From: Treponema sp.
GTDB taxonomy: Bacteria; Spirochaetota; Spirochaetia; Treponematales; Treponemataceae
Reading direction: 5' to 3'
Assembly: GCA_022010055.1 (NCBI GenBank)
Contig: CP091737.1
Span: 1,736,001-1,800,000 of the forward strand
Length of the DNA stretch: 64,000 nt
The position numbers were made by a program, and so were the translations under genes. The notes under the pieces are model-generated. The model did no database searches, had not been told where the DNA came from, and saw only the letters and a program-made list of their open reading frames with translations. How positions within the stretch are numbered: position 1 is the first letter of the stretch; the number at the start of each line of letters is the position of its first letter. Positions 49,296-56,176 of this stretch are shown piece after piece.

Positions 49296-50003
49296 TTATT
49301 TGCTCCAGCTGACTTTTATGGATATACCACCTGCCTTCCAGCCGGCAACTGCTGACGAAACGCCTACCGAAACTGCTCCTACGACACCTCCCGGAATGTA
49401 GCCTATAACCGGAAGTGTTATTCCTCCTATGGTTGAACCTATTTTCCAACCTATAAATGCTCCGATGGCACCAGAAATTGCCGCACAACAAATATTTTTT
49501 GCTTTCTTACGAAACCATGAGCCTATACTTCTTGCCGCCTCATCATTTTCTGTATAGTAATCAATTGCGGCAATTGACATTTCAGAGAAATTTATGAAGC
49601 CTTCATATTCTTTTTTCGACAATGCCGATTTTGCATCATTTTCAATTTCTTCGATATTAGAAATTGTATCTTCAACAGATAAGGCCTCATCATTTATGAT
49701 ATTTTCGACTTTTGAAATATAAGCAGCTGCAACACTTGAAATCAATTCATTTTCAAGAAGAAAATCTGATGTTGATGTATCTTCTGCCACCTCAAGAACT
49801 TCAGAATTGCATTCTGTAACAGAAGATGCACTTCTGGAAAATGAAACTGCATTATTTTCTAATGCGTTTTTAAATTGGGTTCTTAAAACATTTGATTCAC
49901 TATTATTGGAATTGTTTATGCCGACTGTTTCTATGTCGTTAAAATTTGAACAGCCAACAAGAAAGGCAGAAAAAATAACACTAAAAATAATTAACTTTTT
50001 CAT
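49296..50003 (-). CDS. Lipoprotein with C-terminal glycine-zipper segment
   Basis: 235 residues. The signal peptide ends in a good lipobox (SAFLVGC, Cys18). The mature part is acidic and Asn/Ser/Glu-rich (~20-150), then a short basic patch (WFRKKAKNICC). About 55 residues of small amino acids with repeated GxxxG spacing follow (AISGAIGAFIGWKIGSTIGG, GYIPGGVVGAVSVGVSSAVA). This tail resembles glycine-zipper membrane segments of pore-forming peptides and of class IIb bacteriocins. No named family is recognised. A start 11 codons earlier exists; the ATG before MKKLIIFS begins the signal peptide and has AAGGAG upstream. Confidence 0.6.
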   Translation of the reverse strand: MKKLIIFSVIFSAFLVGCSNFNDIETVGINNSNNSESNVLRTQFKNALENNAVSFSRSASSVTECNSEVLEVAEDTSTSDFLLENELISSVAAAYISKVENIINDEALSVEDTISNIEEIENDAKSALSKKEYEGFINFSEMSIAAIDYYTENDEAARSIGSWFRKKAKNICCAAISGAIGAFIGWKIGSTIGGITLPVIGYIPGGVVGAVSVGVSSAVAGWKAGGISIKVSWSK

Positions 50004-50062
50004 TAAATTCTCCTTTTTATTGTCGAATTTTATCATAGGTTAATTATATTATAAAGCTTAAT

Positions 50063-50551
50063 TTAATTTTTGTCTTCTTTTTGCCGCCGTCCCCGGCGCA
50101 TCCATATAACGCCCCCACGTTTGTGCTGCACGCCGAACCGGCGAAGCCGGCCGCCGTTCACGGCGGGGCGTGTCCGCACGAAAACTGAGTTACGTGCTTC
50201 CGATTTCTCCGAAGCAACCAGCTTTCTTATTCTTTTTTTCAATTGCGATACTTTTATATTTTCATTTTCTGTATTCGACTTCTTAAACGATTCTATTATG
50301 CTCTCTATTTTAAGACCACGTTTTACGGCATCCTCATACCCGGAATACGAGGATTTCAATAAATAAACCAGCATATCCAAATCTTCCAAAGCCTGGCTAT
50401 ATGAAATTTCTTCCTTAAACCAGTTTTGATAACCATACATATCACAACTTACATCCCGATATTCGCACGGCTCAGAAGAAATTATCCTTGGCTTTGCCAT
50501 GCATAATCCATACAAAACCATTAGAACAATAGATACAAGAACTTTTTTCAT
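50063..50551 (-). pseudogene. N-terminal remnant of an S41 family peptidase running into palindromic repeat DNA
   Basis: Residues 1-115 include a signal peptide (MKKVLVSIVLMVLYGLCMA) and a helical region (SQALEDLDMLVYLLKSSYSG, then KVSQLKKRIRKLVA) like the N-terminal domain of spirochete S41 peptidases. After residue ~115 the frame translates GC-rich palindromic DNA (residues ~128-162, very Arg/Gly-rich) and stops. The catalytic part is missing. The C-terminal S41 remnant lies 1.3 kb downstream in the same orientation, with two unrelated genes between. A protein could still be made, but it would lack the active site. Confidence 0.6.
50086..50182. repeat. GC-rich palindrome string within the broken S41 gene
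   Basis: Perfect hairpins: CGCCG/CGGCG (50086-50099), CCGGC/GCCGG around GAA (50139-50151) and, directly joined, CCGCCGT/ACGGCGG around TC (50152-50167). The right edge (TGTCCGCACGAA) is matched by a partial copy near 48769, with continuing similarity for about 12 bases. Confidence 0.75.
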
Positions 50552-50682
50552 AATCAGTCAACAAACTCCTTTTATAGCTCAGCATAAGACAACTTTGCTA
50601 TCCAACGAATTGACGCGCTTTTTCTGGCAGCTCCTTCAATTTTTATGCTGAATTTATAAAAACCGGCGTTTTGTCGTTAAAA

Positions 50683-51141
50683 TTATTTGTACAAAACCCT
50701 GAAAGTCTGGAAAATGATTTTTATTTCCGGGGAAAATTTAAAGCCGACAATTTCACCTTCTTCTTCAAGGTTTTCCTGCCAGCGGATTTTCCACTGCTCA
50801 AGGTTTTCATCCTCGCCTTCCTTCCGGGCCATTCCCCAAGTAATTTCGCTAAAAGGCAGAATGTTCACAGACTCAATCTCTATTACAGCACGGGGATTAT
50901 TTCCGCGGTCAAAAACAAGATACAGTTCTCCGGAAACAGGAAGCGGCTCGCAGTCAACAGAATAAGAGGCAAAAGTTGAAAAAATTGCCGTCCGCCGGCC
51001 AGAAAGAATATTTGCAATCTGCGCGTCATTTGTAAAACCGGCGGACTCAAAAGTCAAATCGCCTGCGCACCTTGAATCGGAATCCGTCCCAGTTTCTGTT
51101 ATAAATTTTTGCCAGAATTCATCCGCGGAAGACAAAGCCAT
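50683..51141 (-). CDS. ASCH domain protein
   Basis: 152 residues matching the ASCH (PUA-like beta-barrel) family: an N-terminal helix, ILSGRRTAIFSTF, then DCEPLPVSGELYLVFDRGNN, a central RAVIEIESVNILPFSEITW and the family's acidic EGEDENLEQWKIRW. ASCH proteins bind RNA or modified nucleosides, and some have ribonuclease or amidohydrolase activity; the activity here is unknown. It precedes a small membrane-protein gene on the same strand by about 20 bases. The 131 bases between this gene and the S41 remnant show no feature. Confidence 0.8.
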   Translation of the reverse strand: MALSSADEFWQKFITETGTDSDSRCAGDLTFESAGFTNDAQIANILSGRRTAIFSTFASYSVDCEPLPVSGELYLVFDRGNNPRAVIEIESVNILPFSEITWGMARKEGEDENLEQWKIRWQENLEEEGEIVGFKFSPEIKIIFQTFRVLYK

Positions 51142-51162
51142 ATTTTCCCTCTATTTATCTAT

Positions 51163-51456
51163 TTATTTATTGCGTCTTAGCATTAAAATAAACGCTGTTA
51201 TAAAAAAAATGTCCGGCAATGCCGTAAAAATCAAGGTGGTAAGCGGAATTCCAAAAAAAACAACTGATTCCGGAAAAATTATTCCCAGAACCAAAAGAAT
51301 TTCATAGACAACTCCAGCATATTTTGCAACGACACCGACAACAAGATTCATCCATACCGCGTCTTTTGTTTTTGACCACAGCAAAATCGAACAAAACGCG
51401 GCGATTCCGCCTAAGATAAGTTTTATCGCGTATAAAATCATCTGGCTCTGAGTCAT
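51163..51456 (-). CDS. Small integral membrane protein of unknown function
   Basis: 97 residues with three hydrophobic helices (~residues 8-27, 35-60 and 68-92) and a short basic C-terminus (MLRRNK). There is no signal peptide, lipobox or known motif. It starts two bases after the upstream gene's stop, so it is cotranslated with the 266-residue protein above it. It probably sits in the inner membrane; no function is inferred. Confidence 0.6.
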   Translation of the reverse strand: MTQSQMILYAIKLILGGIAAFCSILLWSKTKDAVWMNLVVGVVAKYAGVVYEILLVLGIIFPESVVFFGIPLTTLIFTALPDIFFITAFILMLRRNK

Positions 51457-51458
51457 CG

Positions 51459-52259
51459 CTAGCCCTCGAACGGATTATTTTTCAGTTTTGTAAAGACACC
51501 CTTGTCTGCGCCAAACGGAACAATCGAAGGACTTGCAAAATCCGGATTTATGACAAGACCGCAGTCAAGGCAATGGAGAGCAAAAGCCCTGTAATTTTCT
51601 TTTAAGATTTTTGGAAAAAGATACGGTCCTTTTCGCTCCCAATACCTTGAAAGAACATTGTCGTACAAAAACCAGTCTTTTTCAGAGCGAACCTGAAGCG
51701 CGGAAATAAGATTATAAACCGAGCGGGCAATCGCCGCATGCAGCGGAGCCGGCAGTTTTTTTCCTGCTGAAAAAACAACACCGCGCTCAAAAGCGTTTTT
51801 TACACAATCAGGCTTTGCCGCGACAAAATAAACTGGCTCAGCCCATGGAAGAGGCGGCTCAAAAACGATAGAGTCAATTTCAGCCCAGTTTATTTCCACA
51901 GAATTCCATGGACGAAAGAAATTTGTTCCGGCCGTAGAAAGCGCAACCGCCGCCTTGAACGCCTCTTCCTTTGAATAATAGACAAAAAGCTCCCGTTCTG
52001 AAGCAAAAAGCTCCTGAACCGCCCTTTTTGTCCTGTACGGAAAATCTGTGTTAAAGCTTCCGGCAATTCCGCGGCAAAGGACATTCTTGAACATTGTAAA
52101 TGCAGAGCCGCCTTCCCAGCCAAGAATCGCGCGTCCGTTTTCCTGGAACATATCAGTAAGCCGTACACCTTTTGCAGTATACAAAAAGCATTTTTTCGCG
52201 CGTTTTACAGCACCGAATCTTGAATAAATTTCTGAAGCCAAAAAATCTATATCTGACAT
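51459..52259 (-). CDS. Conserved-looking protein, possibly a degenerate PLP-aminotransferase fold
   Basis: 266 residues, cytoplasmic. Some stretches recall class III aminotransferases: AKGVRLTDMFQENGRAILGW resembles the substrate-binding start, FVYYSKEEAFKAAVALSTAG resembles the phosphate-binding helix, and DCGLVINPDFASPSIVPFGA resembles the C-terminal end. The Lys-containing active-site motif is not visible and the protein is ~150 residues shorter than real aminotransferases. I treat the match as weak. It is 21 bases downstream of the gatB stop on the same strand, so it may belong to the gat operon. Confidence 0.4.
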   Translation of the reverse strand: MSDIDFLASEIYSRFGAVKRAKKCFLYTAKGVRLTDMFQENGRAILGWEGGSAFTMFKNVLCRGIAGSFNTDFPYRTKRAVQELFASERELFVYYSKEEAFKAAVALSTAGTNFFRPWNSVEINWAEIDSIVFEPPLPWAEPVYFVAAKPDCVKNAFERGVVFSAGKKLPAPLHAAIARSVYNLISALQVRSEKDWFLYDNVLSRYWERKGPYLFPKILKENYRAFALHCLDCGLVINPDFASPSIVPFGADKGVFTKLKNNPFEG

Positions 52260-52280
52260 CCTACTTCCATTCTTGAAAAA

Positions 52281-53814
52281 CTACAGTCTTGCAAGTTTTT
52301 CGTTTATCATTTTTGTAGCCTGACCAGGATTTGCCTTGCCATGGGATTCTTTCATAACCTGCCCCATGAGCCAGCCCACAACATTTGTCTTTCCTTTCTT
52401 AAAATCTTCAATTGCTTTTGGATTCGCGGAAATAACTTTGTCAACAATCGACTCAATCGCGCCGGAATCGCTGACAACTTCCATGCCTTTTTCTTTTATA
52501 ATCAAAGAAGGCATTTTGTTCGTTGCAAGCATATCAGCAAAAACCTCTTTTCCCTGCTTTGAAGTGATTTTCTTTTCTTCAAGAGCATCGGCAAGCTCAG
52601 CAATGTGCTTCGGCGTGATTTTCACATCGTTTATAGTCTGCTTGTTTTCGTTCAAAACCGCAAGAAGCTCGGCAATTATAAGATTCGCAACGCGCTTTGG
52701 ACTCTTTGAAGAATCAGCAGCCTCTTCATACCACAAAGAAAGCTCGCGTGTGCTTGTAAGAACTTCTGAATCAAACTGTGTAAGACCGAATTCTTCCTGA
52801 AAACGAACCCTTTCTGTTCCGGAAGCTCGCCGACCTGGCCGCTTGCTTTTTCCACAAGCTCTGTGCTTACAGTAAACGGCTTAATGTCCGGCTCTGTTGT
52901 AAAGCGGTAGTCAACAAAAGAATTTTTTGTTCGCATAACCTGGGTAACGCCATTTACTTCATCCCAGTTCATTGTGTTTTTAAATCCAGGGTTAAATTCC
53001 TGGCGGTCTTCAATAAATTCCTTAAGCTGACGCTGCGCTTCATACGCGCAGGCTTCACGGATTGACTTAAACGAGTTCAGGTTTTTAATTTCAGAAATCG
53101 GAGTATGGTAAAGCTTTCCATCCTCCCAGACATTAAGGTTTATATTCGCATCGCAGCGCATATTTCCTTCCTCAAGGTTACCCTTTGTTACTTTCACGTA
53201 GCGCAGGATTTCCTGAACAGTCTGCATGAACAGGGCGGCTTCTTCCGGACTGGTCATATCAGGTTTTGTTACAATTTCTATAAGAGGAGTTCCGCAGCGG
53301 TTGTAGTCAATGTAGGAATGGTTTCCCTTAAGGTGCAGGGATTTTCCTACGTCTTCCTCAAGGTGGATGCGTTCAATTCGCACGCGTCGGTACTTTCCGT
53401 CAACAATGCAGTCTTCGCCAATAAAATTCTTTGAACGGAATTTTTCGCCGCCCGGCTGCTCATCTTTTGGATAGTGAATCAGCGGAAGATCAACAAAACC
53501 GTCTGTGCAAAGCGGCAAATCGTACTGTGTAATCTGATAGCCTTTTGCCAAGTCCGGATAAAAATAATGCTTGCGGTCAAATTTTGTAAAGCGCGCAATA
53601 TCGCAGTTCAAGGCAAGCCCCGCAACCGCGCCAAGCTCAACATAACCTTTTGAGATGCGCGGCATAGCGCCTGGAAGCCCAAGACAAACAGGGCAGACAC
53701 GAGTATCCGGCATTCCGCCGTAACGGTTTCGCAGGCGCAGAACGCCTTTGTCTTTGTAAGAAGCTGAGTGTGGATTTCGCATCCGATTACAATTTCATAT
53801 TTATCAATAGCCAT
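52281..53814 (-). CDS. gatB: Asp/Glu-tRNA amidotransferase subunit B (two frame breaks)
   Basis: GatB is the kinase/amidotransferase half of GatCAB, which turns Glu-tRNA(Gln) into Gln-tRNA(Gln) (and often Asp to Asn). The N-terminal VIGCEIHTQLLTKTKAFCAC and CPVCLGLPGAMP supply the zinc Cys pairs. The cradle domain (RKHYFYPDLAKGYQITQYD) and the C-terminal YqeY-like tail (~residues 410-510) follow. One A near 53728 gives CACENRYGGMPDTRVCPVC and one G near 52809 gives EQKGVRFQEEFGLTQFD. The joined length is ~511. GatB follows gatA by 16 bases. Confidence 0.93.
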
Positions 53815-53830
53815 ATTTTCTTCCTAACGC

Positions 53831-55327
53831 TTATTTTTTAATTGGAATTCCGCATTCAGGATGATCGTTTTCCCAAACCTGAGCAATCTGAAGCAATTTT
53901 GCCTCGCTGAACATAGGACCTGCAAACTGCATTCCAATCGGCATATTGTCAGAACTTACCGCTTTGCCTGCCGGAACATTAATAGAAGGAATGCGCGCAA
54001 GATTTACAAAAACTGTATACATATCGCTCAAATACATTTCAAGCGGATTATCAACTTTCTGGCCGAGCTTGAATGCCGGAGTCGGACAGGTAGGACAAAG
54101 GACAATGTCGTAGCTTTCAAAAAGTTTTGCCATTTCACGCTGGATTCTGGCGCGCACTGTCATTCCTTTTTTATAGGTGTCGCCGGAAAACTGCTCTGAA
54201 AGAACGTAGTTTCCAATAACAATACGCCGCTTTACTTCCGGACCAAAACCATTTGAACGCGTATCAACAAAAAGCTCATCATAGCCATGACCGTTGTCAA
54301 CGCGCGCGCCGTAACGGATTCCATCAAAACGGCTTAGATTTGAAGCCGCCTCTGAAAGCGCGATAACGTAATAGCTTGCAATCGAAGCATCAAGAACAGG
54401 CAGGTCAACCTCATCAATCTTTGCGCGTTTTGACTCGAACCATTTTCTTGTCTGGTCAAAGACCGCCTTTACATCAGAATCAAGACCTTTTGTTTCAAGG
54501 AACTGCCTTGGAATCGCAACTTTCAGTGAGTCCATATTTTTGTACGGCGCAAGATTCTTTAATTTTTCCGCCTCAGGAAGCTCCGCGGAAGTATCATCAT
54601 AAAAATCCTCGCCGGCCATCGCTGAAAGAGGAAGCGCAATATCAGAAGGCGTATGCCCCATAATTCCAACCTGGTCAAGCGATGAACCGTAAGCGACAAC
54701 TCCCCAGCGCGACAAAACGCCGTAAGTCGGCTTTAAGCCGTAGATTCCGCAGTAAGAAGCCGGAAGACGGACCGAGCCGCCGGTTTCCGTTCCAAGCGAG
54801 AACAAAGCCTGGTTTGCGCTGACAGCCGCCGCGGAACCGCCCGAAGAACCGCCCGAAACATACTCGCGGTTGATAGGATTTCTTGTTGCGCCGTAAGAAG
54901 AATATTCAGTTGAAGAACCCATCGCAAATTCGTCCTGATTGCAGCGGCCGAGCGGAATCGCTCCGGCGGCTTCCAGACGGCTTACAACAGTCGCATTGTA
55001 CGGCGCTGTGTAGCCCTGAAGAATCTTTGAGCCGCAAGTAAGCTTGTGTCCTTTGGAACTGATGTTGTCTTTATTTGCAAAAGGAATTCCAAGAAGCGGC
55101 TTTTTTTCAAAAAGCTCTTCCAGGTTTCCTTCGTTTTTTGCTTTTTCAATTTCTTTGTCCGCTTCTTCAGCCTTTAAAATCGCGTCTGCGTAAAGCTCAA
55201 GAAAGGCGTTCAGCGGTTTTTCAGAAGCTTTATCTTTTTCAAAAGTTTCAACCGAGTCTTTTACAAGATTTACACTGGTTGTCTTTCCGGATTTTAAAGC
55301 CTCAACGGTTTCTTTTATTGTATACAT
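53831..55327 (-). CDS. gatA: Asp/Glu-tRNA amidotransferase subunit A
   Basis: GatA is the glutaminase of GatCAB. The amidase-signature Ser-cisSer-Lys triad can be placed: Lys in PFANKDNIS, the Gly/Ser-rich loop VSGGSSGGSAAAV and the Ser of GTETGGSVRLPASYCG. The protein has 498 residues, as expected. It ends just before gatB. A ~100-base palindrome string separates it from gatC upstream. The order gatC-gatA-gatB on one strand is the common bacterial arrangement. Confidence 0.95.
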   Translation of the reverse strand: MYTIKETVEALKSGKTTSVNLVKDSVETFEKDKASEKPLNAFLELYADAILKAEEADKEIEKAKNEGNLEELFEKKPLLGIPFANKDNISSKGHKLTCGSKILQGYTAPYNATVVSRLEAAGAIPLGRCNQDEFAMGSSTEYSSYGATRNPINREYVSGGSSGGSAAAVSANQALFSLGTETGGSVRLPASYCGIYGLKPTYGVLSRWGVVAYGSSLDQVGIMGHTPSDIALPLSAMAGEDFYDDTSAELPEAEKLKNLAPYKNMDSLKVAIPRQFLETKGLDSDVKAVFDQTRKWFESKRAKIDEVDLPVLDASIASYYVIALSEAASNLSRFDGIRYGARVDNGHGYDELFVDTRSNGFGPEVKRRIVIGNYVLSEQFSGDTYKKGMTVRARIQREMAKLFESYDIVLCPTCPTPAFKLGQKVDNPLEMYLSDMYTVFVNLARIPSINVPAGKAVSSDNMPIGMQFAGPMFSEAKLLQIAQVWENDHPECGIPIKK

Positions 55328-55354
55328 AGTTTTTCCTTCAGATTAATGGGGTTT

Positions 55355-55421
55355 TAGGGGCGACGCCCCTAGGAGAAGGGGTAGTTTGCAACGAAGTGCA
55401 AACGAGGGGAAGACTTTCCCC
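55355..55421. repeat. Three consecutive palindromes between gatC and gatA
   Basis: TAGGGGC/GCCCCTA around GAC (55355-55371), GTTTGCA/TGCAAAC (55384-55403) and GGGGAA/TTCCCC around GACT (55406-55421). They lie in the ~100-base gap between two genes that are otherwise expected to be one operon. The hairpins may affect mRNA stability or partly terminate. Confidence 0.85.
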
Positions 55422-55430
55422 CGCATGACA

Positions 55431-55739
55431 TTAAGCGCCCTCGCCAAGAACTTTTGGAACCTGGAAATATCCGTCCATAAATTCATCGGTAACTTTTTTT
55501 ACATCGGAAATATCAAGTCCCGGCACAACTGTATCGTCGCGAAGCTTTTCGGCTTCTGTAGAAGGATATGCATCATACGGATTTTCGCTGTCGTCGTATT
55601 TTGAAAGAATATCGAAATATCCGACAATTTCGTCAACCTGCTTTTTTAGGGTTTCAAGATTTGTGCTTTCCGGAGAAAGGCGCGAAAGATAAAGGAGATT
55701 GTTCAGCGTCTCCTCGTCAATTTGTTTGTGAGTACTCAT
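55431..55739 (-). CDS. gatC: Asp/Glu-tRNA amidotransferase subunit C
   Basis: This small subunit stabilises the GatA-GatB complex. The 102 residues show the family pattern IDEETLNNLLYLSRLSPEST, VDEIVGYFDILSKYD and, near the end, DGYFQVPKVL. It is the first gene of gatCAB. It has a TTGTCT-17-TATAAT promoter ending six bases before the ATG and no obvious Shine-Dalgarno sequence. Confidence 0.93.
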   Translation of the reverse strand: MSTHKQIDEETLNNLLYLSRLSPESTNLETLKKQVDEIVGYFDILSKYDDSENPYDAYPSTEAEKLRDDTVVPGLDISDVKKVTDEFMDGYFQVPKVLGEGA

Positions 55740-55745
55740 AGGTTC

Positions 55746-55774
55746 ATTATAAAAAAAAATTGCCGCTTAGACAA
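55746..55774 (-). promoter_or_regulatory. sigma70-type promoter of the gatCAB operon
   Basis: TTGTCT and TATAAT are 17 bases apart, with a T-rich spacer. The -10 box ends six bases before the gatC ATG, again implying a transcript with almost no leader. Confidence 0.6.
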
Positions 55775-55792
55775 TAAAATTACAAGGCAAAT

Positions 55793-56113
55793 CAAGGCAA
55801 ACGCATTATAAATGTATTCAGCAAAAAACTTGCTCCCAGTCACGGTTTCGTGGTTCAAAATCGAAGATGTCCAATAAGTTCTGAATGTCATTGTTGAACA
55901 ATCTCTAAATGATTGTAATATACACATTTAGATTTCGGGTCAAGCCTATAAATGACAAAAAAGATACTTATTGGACATCCCCTACACGCTGATTGTTGCA
56001 AAGTAACTATAGAATTGACCGCTCACGCGGTCTCAACAATCAGAGTGTTTTTGACCACGAAACCGTTCCTTCGCGCAAAGTTTACTTAAATTATTTACAA
56101 TGCGTTTGCCCTG
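55793..56113. mobile_element. Miniature inverted-repeat element, copy A
   Basis: A 321-bp non-coding element ends in long imperfect inverted repeats: AAGGCAAACGCATTATAAAT at the left and TTACAATGCGTTTGCCCT at the right. A second paired block follows inward (ACGGTTTCGTGGTTCAAAA against TTTTTGACCACGAAACCGTT). It is flanked by AAGGCAAAT (55784-55792) and AAAGCAAAT (56114-56122), a 9-bp duplication with one mismatch. The centre (55866-55979) is a second inverted-repeat element bounded by GATGTCCAATAAGT. It occupies most of the 437-base gap between gatC and the helicase gene; the remaining ~50 bases show nothing. Confidence 0.85.
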
Positions 56114-56176
56114 AAAGCAAATTGAATTGCAAACAAAACGCTTTTACGCGCGGCAAGCAGAACTTTTCACAACTTT

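Noticed and set aside
50063..50200. Arg/Gly-rich C-terminus of the 50063-50551 frame as a real domain
   Set aside because: It is a translation of GC-rich palindromic repeat DNA after the S41-like part ends.
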